A stretch of DNA of 7,194 bases from the NCBI GenBank assembly GCA_019237175.1, contig JAFAHP010000151.1, forward strand, positions 1 to 7,194, read 5' to 3'. Positions 1-6,114 of the stretch are shown in pieces (positions within the stretch are counted from its first letter, which is position 1; the number at the start of each line of letters is the position of its first letter). The translations under genes and the position numbers were made by a program. The notes under the pieces were generated by a model. It searched no databases. It saw only the letters and a list, made by a program, of their open reading frames with translations, and was not told where the DNA came from. This DNA is from Alphaproteobacteria bacterium (GTDB lineage Bacteria > Pseudomonadota > Alphaproteobacteria > ATCC43930 > CGMCC-115725).

Positions 1-1
1 T

Positions 2-238
2 GTTCCGCTCGGCGTCGATATCGCTCGCTATCAGACGTTCGAATACGCGGCGACGCAGGCGATTGCCGCGGCGGCCCATTTTCTCGAATTCGATGGGATG
101 CTCGTGCCAAGTGCCCGGCACGCTTGTTTAAATCTGGTTATTTTTACGGAACGCATCGTCGATCTGGTCCTGAGAGAGTCGCAACCAGTCGACTGGGACA
201 GCTGGCGCCGGAGCCGACGGCTGCGACGCGTGCGCTGA
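2..238 (+). CDS. RES-domain protein, C-terminal part (toxin of a Xre/RES-type toxin-antitoxin pair); 5' end outside window
   Basis: An open frame enters from the left edge at base 2 and ends at the TGA at 236-238, giving 78 visible residues. The segments YAATQAIAAAAHFLEFDG, LVPSARHACLNLVIF and DWDSWRR match the end of the RES domain (PF08808): a helix, the glycine turn, the conserved PSAR serine region (Ser37 of the visible part), an N-x-x-x-F strand and the final D-W-x-x-W tail. RES proteins such as Res and MbcT degrade NAD+ and stop growth. They are normally encoded just downstream of a Xre/MbcA-like antitoxin that neutralises them, which would lie to the left of this window. The N-terminal catalytic Arg and Glu cannot be seen, so activity cannot be judged. 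The gene converges on the dioxygenase gene, 84 bases away. Family assignment is fairly secure; the toxin role is inferred from the family. Confidence 0.82.
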   Translation, partial: VPLGVDIARYQTFEYAATQAIAAAAHFLEFDGMLVPSARHACLNLVIFTERIVDLVLRESQPVDWDSWRRSRRLRRVR

Positions 239-322
239 TCCGACCGTTCGGACCGGGCAGCTGAGATAGTCTCGGTGCATCTCGGGGGCGCGGCCGAATG
301 CGCTGTCGCGATATCCTTTTGC

Positions 323-1228
323 TCAGAACGGAACGGTCCCGCGGACCACGACGCGGTGCAGGATGCGCCGCTGCGTGCTCAGTTCGAAATTGGCGACAGC
401 ACGGTGCAGCAGACAGCGGTTGTCCCACATAATCAGATCACCAACCCGCCAGCGATGCGCGTAGACGAACTGGGGTTGCGTGGCATGCGCCAAAAGTTGA
501 TCAAGGAGCGCTCTGCCCTCGGCGATTGGCCAGCCCAAGATGTGCGAGGCGTGGTTGCCGAGGTAAAGCGCTTTGGCTCCGGTCTCCGGATGGGTGCGGA
601 CGAGCGGGTGATCGACGGCATCTTCGATGCCGGTATCGGCACGCGCCTGTTCTTCGGATCGAGATTGCCCGGCACCCCAATAAAATGCCACCCGCAGCCC
701 GGCAATGCGGAGCTGTACGTCCGGCGCTAAGGCGGAATGTGCCATCACCGTGTTGGCGAATTCGGTATCGCCGCCTTGCAGCGGCATTTCGACGGCATAG
801 AGCGCCGTCATCATCGGCGGCTCGCGATAATAAGGTTTGTCCGTGTGCCAGTTGTAGTTGCTGACGGCGGATGCCGACCGGTCGACCGGTTTGCCGTCTC
901 CACCGAGGTTGGAAATCACATGAGCAACGCCATACCGCTTGTTTGCGGCTCTACTACGTTCGACTTCTCCAAAATTCGCAATAAATAAAAATTGCTGTTC
1001 TCGGTTCAACGTTTGATTACGGAAGACAAGGACGTGATGGCGTCGAAAGGCATCAAGCAAGCGTTCTTTGACGGGCGGCGGAATCGGCAACGAAACATCT
1101 ATGCCGTCGACGACGACCCCGGCGGCCGGCGACAAGCGCGGTCCCACAACCGGCGCGCTAATTGGCTTACGGGGCGGCGTTGTCGATCCGAAAAACGCCG
1201 TCGGTCTATTTGCGGCGCGATCGGTCAT
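323..1228 (-). CDS. TauD/TfdA-family Fe(II)/2-oxoglutarate-dependent dioxygenase
   Basis: A 301-residue protein, the usual length for the family. It would use Fe(II), O2 and 2-oxoglutarate to hydroxylate a small substrate in the cytoplasm, giving succinate and CO2. The N-terminal core (about residues 27-90) has LSPAAGVVVDGIDVS, then VLVFRNQ and FGEVERS. The iron ligands are visible as W-H-T-D (His128, Asp130) and the distal His275 in MWDNRCLLHRAV. Arg287/Arg288 in the following QRRILHR is the expected 2-oxoglutarate anchor. GGDTEFAN (about 152-159) is also typical. The frame stays open upstream to 1585, but those extra 119 residues look unlike the family and run up to a neighbouring gene. I therefore take the ATG at 1228, preceded by a weak GACGAG. 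The substrate cannot be told; taurine, sulfonates, phenoxyacids and secondary-metabolite substrates are all possible. No partner gene is adjacent, and the catalytic set appears intact. Confidence 0.9.
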   Translation of the reverse strand: MTDRAANRPTAFFGSTTPPRKPISAPVVGPRLSPAAGVVVDGIDVSLPIPPPVKERLLDAFRRHHVLVFRNQTLNREQQFLFIANFGEVERSRAANKRYGVAHVISNLGGDGKPVDRSASAVSNYNWHTDKPYYREPPMMTALYAVEMPLQGGDTEFANTVMAHSALAPDVQLRIAGLRVAFYWGAGQSRSEEQARADTGIEDAVDHPLVRTHPETGAKALYLGNHASHILGWPIAEGRALLDQLLAHATQPQFVYAHRWRVGDLIMWDNRCLLHRAVANFELSTQRRILHRVVVRGTVPF

Positions 1229-1594
1229 CTCGTCATCATTGGACCCGGGCCTCGCCGAGCCGCCTGCCACGGTCCAGCATTGTTGGGGGCGGCTGCCAAT
1301 CAAGACGGCTGTACGGTGACATTTCAGCTGCGTTCCATTGTATCGATCCGCCACGGCCGGGCTCGCCGGGGTTCGGGATCTAGCACAGAGACGGGTGACA
1401 CTCCCTTTGCTCGTCAGATCGGAACGTTTTGATTTTCGAGCGGCGGTATTAAGCAAAAAACAATGACGAGCATAGTCTTCGCGCATCCGTTCGGGAAGCG
1501 GTATGGGTGCAGACACCGGTGAGAGGCTGTTGTCGAAGGCCCAAACACCGGCGTGGTTGGAATGGGGCGGAGATGTCACATCCACCGTGACGCT
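1229..1594. other. Gene-poor stretch upstream of the dioxygenase
   Basis: These 366 bases lie between the dioxygenase start and the stop of the DUF1674 gene, both on the minus strand. Frames stay open in several directions, as is common in GC-rich DNA, but none of the translations resembles a protein family. A short AT-rich patch around 1430-1465 stands out from the GC-rich background and could carry the dioxygenase promoter, though no convincing -35/-10 pair with proper spacing is visible. No tRNA, hairpin with T-run or direct repeat was found. Confidence 0.4.
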
Positions 1595-1792
1595 TCAGAA
1601 ATCGGTGCAGTGACCGCCAAATTCCCAATCTCCGCAACGCGTCGGTTCGGGTCGTTTTGGACCTCCGATTTCTGCTGGCGGCGGCGTCGCGGAGGCCGGG
1701 ACGGCCGGCGCCGGGGCTGGAGACCGTGGCGGATCTGCCGAGATCTCGATTCGACCATAGGAAAAATGTGGCAACGTACCAAAATAACTCAA
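1595..1792 (-). CDS. DUF1674 / SdhAF4-type succinate dehydrogenase assembly factor, non-ATG start
   Basis: A small protein of at most 65 residues. It has a Pro/Ala-rich, probably disordered N-terminal part (about residues 21-40), then EIGGPKRPEPTR (41-52) and GDWEFGGHCTDF (54-65) ending at the stop. This PEPTR-x-GDWE...DF C-terminus is the signature of DUF1674 (PF07896). Its eukaryotic member SDHAF4/Sdh8 binds the flavinated succinate dehydrogenase subunit A and helps it join subunit B. The usual Tyr before GDWE is Cys53 here. No ATG or GTG exists in frame. The candidates are TTG at 1792 (65 aa, used here) and TTG at 1774 (59 aa), neither with a clear ribosome binding site. The gene is therefore either TTG-started or has a damaged 5' end. 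It is divergent from rsmB, an arrangement I recall from other alphaproteobacteria. The family call is firm; the start is not. Confidence 0.8.
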   Translation of the reverse strand: MSYFGTLPHFSYGRIEISADPPRSPAPAPAVPASATPPPAEIGGPKRPEPTRCGDWEFGGHCTDF

Positions 1793-1912
1793 GCCGGGCT
1801 GAACGAGCGTATATCGGCAAGACGTACAGGAACCGAATCCGACGTATCGCGTTGGGTACCTTCAGGGGTTGATCTTGACCTTCTTGCCATATCACGCGTC
1901 AGAAGAACGTTG
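1793..1912. promoter_or_regulatory. Divergent intergenic region between the DUF1674 gene and rsmB
   Basis: This 120-base gap separates two genes pointing away from each other, so promoters for both, including the one for the rsmB-to-purH run, are expected in or near it. This is inferred from gene layout. A TTGACC hexamer at 1875-1880 resembles a -35 box on the plus strand, but no good -10 follows at 16-18 bases. AGAAGA at 1901-1906 sits 6 bases before the rsmB ATG and may act as a weak ribosome binding site. Confidence 0.35.
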
Positions 1913-3214
1913 ATGTCTCATTTCCCGACCGCACGCGATATCGCGCTGGAGTTGCTCGCAGCAGTGCTGCGTCGCAAGCGGCCACTCGACGACGCGATCG
2001 ATGATAATCCGGCGATGCCGTCGCTTTCCGGACGCGATCGGGCGTTTGCTCGCCTGCTTGTGGCTACGACGTTGCGGCGGCTGGGGCAAATTGACGAACT
2101 TATCGCATTATGCCTCAACACGCCGCTGGCGCCGCGGGCCGCTGTCATCCACGATATCCTGCGTCTCGGCGTTGCACAGCTGTTGTTTCTGCGCACGCCG
2201 CCGCACGCTGCGGTTGCGACGAGCGTCGACCTTGCGCACGGGCGTGGGTTTTTCTCGCACAAGGGGCTGGTTAACGCCGTCCTGCGCCGTTTGAGTGTCG
2301 AGGGCGCCGAGTTGAGCCGCGGGCAGGATGCCGCCCGGCTCAACACTCCGGACTGGCTCTGGCGATCCTGGAGCCGCGCTTATGGCGAAGAAACCGCACG
2401 CGCGATTGCATACGCACATCTGAAAGAGGCGCCGCTGGACCTCACCGTGCGTGACGACCCCGAGGTCTGGTGTGAGAAGCTGCAAGGAATGCTATTGCCA
2501 ACGGGCACGCTTCGGCGGCAGGCCGGAGGTGCTGTGACGTCGCTTCCCGGCTATGCCGAAGGTGCCTGGTGGGTCCAGGATGCTGCTGCGGCATTACCGG
2601 CACGACTGTTGGGTGATGTCGCCGGGCGAGAAGTGGTCGACTTGTGCGCCGCACCTGGCGGCAAGAGCGCCCAGCTTGCCTGCGCCGGCGCCCGCGTCAT
2701 CGCAATCGATCGCTCGACGCGCCGTCTCGAGCGCCTCGTCGCCAATTTCCGGAGGCTTACACTTCCGGTCGAGGCGGTGGCTGCAGATGCATTGACCTGG
2801 CGTCCCGGTCGACCGGTAGAGGCGGTTCTGCTTGACGCCCCGTGCACGACGACCGGTGCGATCCGTCGCCACCCCGATGTGCCCCATCTTAAATCCCCGG
2901 AGGACGTGGCTCGGCTTGCGGTGGTCCAGGAGAATCTTCTGCGGGCTGCGACCGATATGCTTGTCCCCGGTGGGACACTCGTCTACTGCACGTGCTCGCT
3001 CGAGCCCGAGGAAGGGCTGCGGCAGATTGAGATGTTGTTTGGCTCGGGCGCGCCAGTCTTGCGCCGCGAGATCACCGCCGACGAGATCGGCGGCCATAGC
3101 GATTGGATCACCCCGCAGGGAGATCTGCGGACCTTGCCGTGCCATTTGACGGAATATGACGGGATAGACGGGTTTTTCTGCGCGCGGCTCACCAAATGCG
3201 GGAGTCCGGGTTGA
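1913..3214 (+). CDS. rsmB: 16S rRNA (cytosine(967)-C5)-methyltransferase RsmB
   Basis: A 433-residue protein that transfers a methyl group from S-adenosylmethionine to C967 of 16S rRNA (E. coli numbering). An N-terminal NusB-like RNA-binding domain (about 5-130) includes RDRAFARLLV, ILRLGVAQLLFL and KGLVNAVLRR. The C-terminal Rossmann methyltransferase domain has the SAM-binding loop DLCAAPGGKS (243-252), DAPCTTTGAIRRHPD (308-322) with Cys311, and VYCTCSLEPEE (357-367) with the nucleophilic Cys361. It ends with the usual DGFFCARL. Both catalytic cysteines are present and the length is normal (429 in E. coli). The frame is open back to 1553, but that extension is family-unlike and lies antisense to the DUF1674 gene. 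I therefore chose ATG 1913, which begins right at the NusB fold with weak AGAAGA upstream. It is the first gene of the co-directional run to purH. Confidence 0.95.
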   Translation: MSHFPTARDIALELLAAVLRRKRPLDDAIDDNPAMPSLSGRDRAFARLLVATTLRRLGQIDELIALCLNTPLAPRAAVIHDILRLGVAQLLFLRTPPHAAVATSVDLAHGRGFFSHKGLVNAVLRRLSVEGAELSRGQDAARLNTPDWLWRSWSRAYGEETARAIAYAHLKEAPLDLTVRDDPEVWCEKLQGMLLPTGTLRRQAGGAVTSLPGYAEGAWWVQDAAAALPARLLGDVAGREVVDLCAAPGGKSAQLACAGARVIAIDRSTRRLERLVANFRRLTLPVEAVAADALTWRPGRPVEAVLLDAPCTTTGAIRRHPDVPHLKSPEDVARLAVVQENLLRAATDMLVPGGTLVYCTCSLEPEEGLRQIEMLFGSGAPVLRREITADEIGGHSDWITPQGDLRTLPCHLTEYDGIDGFFCARLTKCGSPG

Positions 3215-3356
3215 GCACTCCCCGCCGCTTCGCCGGCGACGGCTTGCGGGACCGGCTGTTCCTTGTTACCAAGCGGCATGCGTTCGCTTGCTCGGCAGGG
3301 CTTCCACGACCCCCATAGATCCCGCCCTGAGGCTATCGGCGCCCGGCTTGGCGCGG

Positions 3357-5042
3357 ATGAAAAGACCAACCCATAAGGGCCGCGGGCCGCCACGAAAGCC
3401 TCGTGGCGAGCGGCCCGGTGTTATCGCCGGATGGTATCGGAGCATTCTGCGATCGCTGACCGCCCACCGCCTCTACCGCCTCACATTAGGCGGCCGCGTT
3501 CCGACCGATCTCCGGATTAAGCTCGTTCAGCCTTGGCCGGGTGATCCCAAGCGCGGCATAGCAATTGCCGCTGGCGAGTTTGAGCTCGCTGGGAAGCTCG
3601 TGCGCAGCCCTTCGCCGTGTTGGGTTCCCCCCGCGGGCGCGGAGGAATGGCATGCCGCATGGCACGGTTTTGATTGGCTTTCCGACCTCATGACGGCAGG
3701 ACCGGCCGCCAGCGGTACAGCCCGCAAGCTGGTGCAGAGTTGGCTTCGGGAGAAAATCGATTTTCGATCAGTGGCTTGGCGTTCTGATGTTCTCGGAACC
3801 CGTCTTTTCGCCTGGATTACCCATTTCGACGAGATCATCGGCGGCAAGGATCTCGTCTTGAAGCGAGCCATGCTCGCCAGCATGACGAGGCAGTATCGCC
3901 ACCTCGCTCGCACCGCTGCCTGGGAACTGGAAGGTGCCGCGCGGTTGCGGGCGTTAAAGGGGCTGATTGCCGCGACGTTTGCGCTTGGCAGTTCGAGGGC
4001 AAAACGGGCCAGGGCCCTGGCCGCGCTTGAGCGGCAGAGTTCGGAGCAGATCTTTCCCGATGGCGGGCATCGATCGCGCAGCCCATCCCTGCAACTGCGG
4101 GTACTCCAAGATTTGGTCGATATTCGAACCGTGCTGCGTACCGCCAAGCTCGAGCCCTCCGCTGCGCTGCAAAGCGCTATCGACCGCGCAGCGCCGATGC
4201 TTCGGCTGTTTCGTCACGGCGATCGGCGACTGGCGCTCTTCAATGATTCGCTCGAGGAGGATGGGGTTCTGCTCGATCTCGTCCTGACCCAATCTGAAAC
4301 TCGAGGGCGCGCATTGACCCATGCCCCGGATTCGGGCTTCGAGCGGCTGCAGGCAGACAAAACGCTGGTCATCGTCGACACGGGAACCCGACCATCGCCG
4401 GGCTTTGACATGCATGCGCACGCCGGGGCGCTCTCTTTCGAAATGAGCCACGGCCGTGAGCGCGTCATCGTGAATTGCGGAGCCTATCGCGGCTCCAAGG
4501 CGAATTGGCGGCGCGTCCCACGCGCCAGCGCCGCGCATTCGGTGCTGGTGGTTGCCGACACCAATTCGACAGAAATACGCGAAGACGGTGTGCTGAATCG
4601 GGCGCCGATGTCAGTCAGCTGCGAGCGCGCCGAACATGAAGGACGGCAATGGATCTCTGCGACCCACAACGGGTATCGTGAGCGATTCGGTTTGATTTAC
4701 ACGCGAGAGCTGTTTCTTGCTGCCGAGGGCAACGATTTGCGCGGTGAGGACCGCCTCACCGGGCGTCCGGGTGCGAAATTCGCGGTGCGTTTTCATCTTC
4801 ATCCTTCGGTCGAAGCCTCCCTGATCGAAGGCAAGACCGCCGCGGCGTTACGCCTGCCGAGCGGGACCTGCTGGCGGTTGCGCGTCGCCGGCGCTGAAAT
4901 GAGCCTTGCCGAGAGCATCTATTTGGGAACGGGTGAGCCGCGAAAAAACCAACAGGTCGTGTTGAGCGCGACAGCCGCCCCAGGCGGTACGACCGTGCGG
5001 TGGGCGTTGCGCTGCGAACCCGACAAAACCGGTTACGATTAG
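3357..5042 (+). CDS. Heparinase II/III family protein
   Basis: A 561-residue protein. The N-terminal part (about 20-270) is an alpha-helical region starting with HRLYRLTLGGRVP and PWPGDPKRG and containing PDGGHRSRSPSLQL (234-247). The C-terminal beta-rich heparinase II/III-like domain (PF07940, about 300-545) carries HAHAGALSFEMSHG (353-366), RVIVNCGAYRG (369-379), RASAAHSVLVV (389-399) and RFHLHPSV (478-485). Relatives are polysaccharide lyases acting on uronic-acid-containing chains. The alphaproteobacterial members found between rsmB and purH have, to my knowledge, no proven substrate. No signal peptide is evident: the N-terminus is basic and Pro-rich and lacks a hydrophobic stretch, so export is unclear. 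ATG 3357 was preferred over in-frame TTG codons at 3288 and 3348; none has a good ribosome binding site. A 142-base gap follows rsmB. It holds a 5-bp GC hairpin (3223-3238) without a T-run, so transcription may continue through it. Confidence 0.88.
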   Translation: MKRPTHKGRGPPRKPRGERPGVIAGWYRSILRSLTAHRLYRLTLGGRVPTDLRIKLVQPWPGDPKRGIAIAAGEFELAGKLVRSPSPCWVPPAGAEEWHAAWHGFDWLSDLMTAGPAASGTARKLVQSWLREKIDFRSVAWRSDVLGTRLFAWITHFDEIIGGKDLVLKRAMLASMTRQYRHLARTAAWELEGAARLRALKGLIAATFALGSSRAKRARALAALERQSSEQIFPDGGHRSRSPSLQLRVLQDLVDIRTVLRTAKLEPSAALQSAIDRAAPMLRLFRHGDRRLALFNDSLEEDGVLLDLVLTQSETRGRALTHAPDSGFERLQADKTLVIVDTGTRPSPGFDMHAHAGALSFEMSHGRERVIVNCGAYRGSKANWRRVPRASAAHSVLVVADTNSTEIREDGVLNRAPMSVSCERAEHEGRQWISATHNGYRERFGLIYTRELFLAAEGNDLRGEDRLTGRPGAKFAVRFHLHPSVEASLIEGKTAAALRLPSGTCWRLRVAGAEMSLAESIYLGTGEPRKNQQVVLSATAAPGGTTVRWALRCEPDKTGYD

Positions 5043-5043
5043 C

Positions 5044-6084
5044 TTGCGGGGCACTTGGCTTGGTGCCGGCGATGCAGTAATCGCGGGCGTCATCGTCATC
5101 GCAACCGGTGTTGTTTGCGCCGCCACAACCACGGCGCTGATCCCGCTGTTGCGCAAGCGAAACGTGCTCGACCTTCCGAACGACCGGTCCTCGCACGCCG
5201 CTCCGACACCACGCGGCGCGGGTATCGCGGTGATTGGCACGGTGCTGTTGGCGTGGCTCGCGTTGGCGGTGGCCGGCCGGGTCGACTCCGCAATTGGTGT
5301 CGTCTGCCTCGCTGCCGGTTCGCTTGCCGCCGTGTGCTGGATCGACGATCTCTATGGTCTGTCGCCAGCGATCCGGCTTGCGGCGCAGGCTGCGGCGGTG
5401 GCAGTCGGCCTTCTTTCTATACCGCACACCCAAAACGGTCTGGCGGGATGGCTTGGGCCGACAGCCTATGATGCGGCAACCGGCGTTCTCTGGTTGTGGT
5501 GGGTTAATGCTTTCAACTTCATGGACGGGATCGACGGGATAGCCGGCAGCGAGGCGGCGGCGATCGCCGGCGGAGTCCTGTTGCTGTCCGCGGTCGGCAG
5601 CGGCCTCGATCCGAGTTTGGTTCCGCTCGCGGCGGCGTTGCTTGGGGCTTCGCTTGGCTTTCTGAGGTGGAATTGGTCACCGGCGCGGATTTTTCTTGGC
5701 GATGTCGGGAGCGCGCCGCTCGGTTACTTGACAGGATTTCTGCTGATTGGTCTTGCCGGCGCGGGGCGGTGGAAAGCGGCGCTGATTCTACCGCTATATT
5801 TTCTTGCCGACACAAGCATTACCCTTGGGCGCCGCCTGCTGCGTGGCGAGAAAATATGGCAGGCGCACCGGCAGCATTTCTATCAGCAGGCGATCCGCCG
5901 CGGCCTCGGCCATGCCGCGGTCGTCAGACGCGTAATCATCGCCGATTCGTTATTGGTCGTGTGCGGATGGGCGGCTGAGAATGGCGGCGGCATCTTTGCG
6001 CTCGCCGCCGCGGTATCCGTCGTCGCGGTGCTGCTGATGACGCTCGCTCTCGGGCCAGTGGGTGCGCGACCCCCGGGCTTGTAG
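5044..6084 (+). CDS. Polyprenyl-phosphate sugar-1-phosphate transferase (glycosyltransferase family 4, WecA/WbpL/MraY superfamily)
   Basis: A 346-residue membrane protein with about ten hydrophobic segments, the first at roughly 11-33. It would transfer a sugar-1-phosphate from a UDP-sugar to undecaprenyl phosphate at the inner membrane, starting an O-antigen or other envelope glycan. Family motifs are in order: LPNDRSSHAAPTPRGAG (44-60), the Mg-binding Asp101-Asp102 in WIDDLYGL, NAFNFMDGIDGIAG (155-168), FLGDVGS (217-223) with Asp220, and a cytoplasmic AHRQHFYQ (274-281). The RSSH-x-x-PTPRG and HRQHFYQ forms point to the WecA/WbpL side rather than MraY. No ATG or GTG is available in frame. 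The TTG at 5044 lies one base after the heparinase stop and is needed to include the first helix, which suggests coupled translation. No Shine-Dalgarno is evident. The exact sugar cannot be told from sequence. Confidence 0.92.
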   Translation: MRGTWLGAGDAVIAGVIVIATGVVCAATTTALIPLLRKRNVLDLPNDRSSHAAPTPRGAGIAVIGTVLLAWLALAVAGRVDSAIGVVCLAAGSLAAVCWIDDLYGLSPAIRLAAQAAAVAVGLLSIPHTQNGLAGWLGPTAYDAATGVLWLWWVNAFNFMDGIDGIAGSEAAAIAGGVLLLSAVGSGLDPSLVPLAAALLGASLGFLRWNWSPARIFLGDVGSAPLGYLTGFLLIGLAGAGRWKAALILPLYFLADTSITLGRRLLRGEKIWQAHRQHFYQQAIRRGLGHAAVVRRVIIADSLLVVCGWAAENGGGIFALAAAVSVVAVLLMTLALGPVGARPPGL

Positions 6085-6108
6085 CCATCGCTTAGCGGCC
6101 CTATACCC

Positions 6109-6114
6109 GAGGGG
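6109..6114 (+). promoter_or_regulatory. Purine-rich Shine-Dalgarno-like site of purH, unusually close to the ATG
   Basis: GAGGGG abuts the ATG at 6115, and its GAGG core is only two bases away instead of the usual five to nine. It is the only Shine-Dalgarno-like sequence in the 30-base gap after the transferase gene. The ATG is supported by the normal PurH N-terminus that follows, so initiation may be inefficient or aided by translating ribosomes from the upstream gene. Confidence 0.4.

Noticed and set aside
239..284. Small inverted repeats (239-252 and 261-275) between the convergent RES and dioxygenase genes, possible bidirectional terminator
   Set aside because: Stems are only five to six base pairs and no T-run follows on either strand, so chance is a good explanation in GC-rich DNA.
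275..988. Plus-strand open frames opposite the dioxygenase gene
   Set aside because: They are antisense to a gene with an intact catalytic set, and their translations show no family resemblance.
1747..1782. Minus-strand TTGGTA and TATGGT hexamers with a 17-base spacer, possible promoter
   Set aside because: Transcription would begin inside the DUF1674 frame, downstream of both TTG start candidates, with no in-frame start codon afterwards, so it would not serve that gene.
1449..1895. 148-codon minus-strand open frame overlapping the DUF1674 gene in another frame
   Set aside because: No recognisable family motifs, and it overlaps a frame with a clear conserved signature; it is probably a GC-rich shadow frame.
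1553..1912. N-terminal extension of rsmB by 120 residues from an ATG at 1553
   Set aside because: The translation is Arg/Trp-rich and unlike RsmB, the family length is met from ATG 1913, and the stretch lies antisense to the DUF1674 gene.
3223..3238. CGCCG/CGGCG hairpin after rsmB as a terminator
   Set aside because: Five-base-pair stem without a downstream T-run; the following genes are co-directional and may be read through.
3527..4538. Long minus-strand frames opposite the heparinase-like gene
   Set aside because: Arg/Ser/Pro-rich translations typical of the complement of GC-rich coding sequence, with no motifs.
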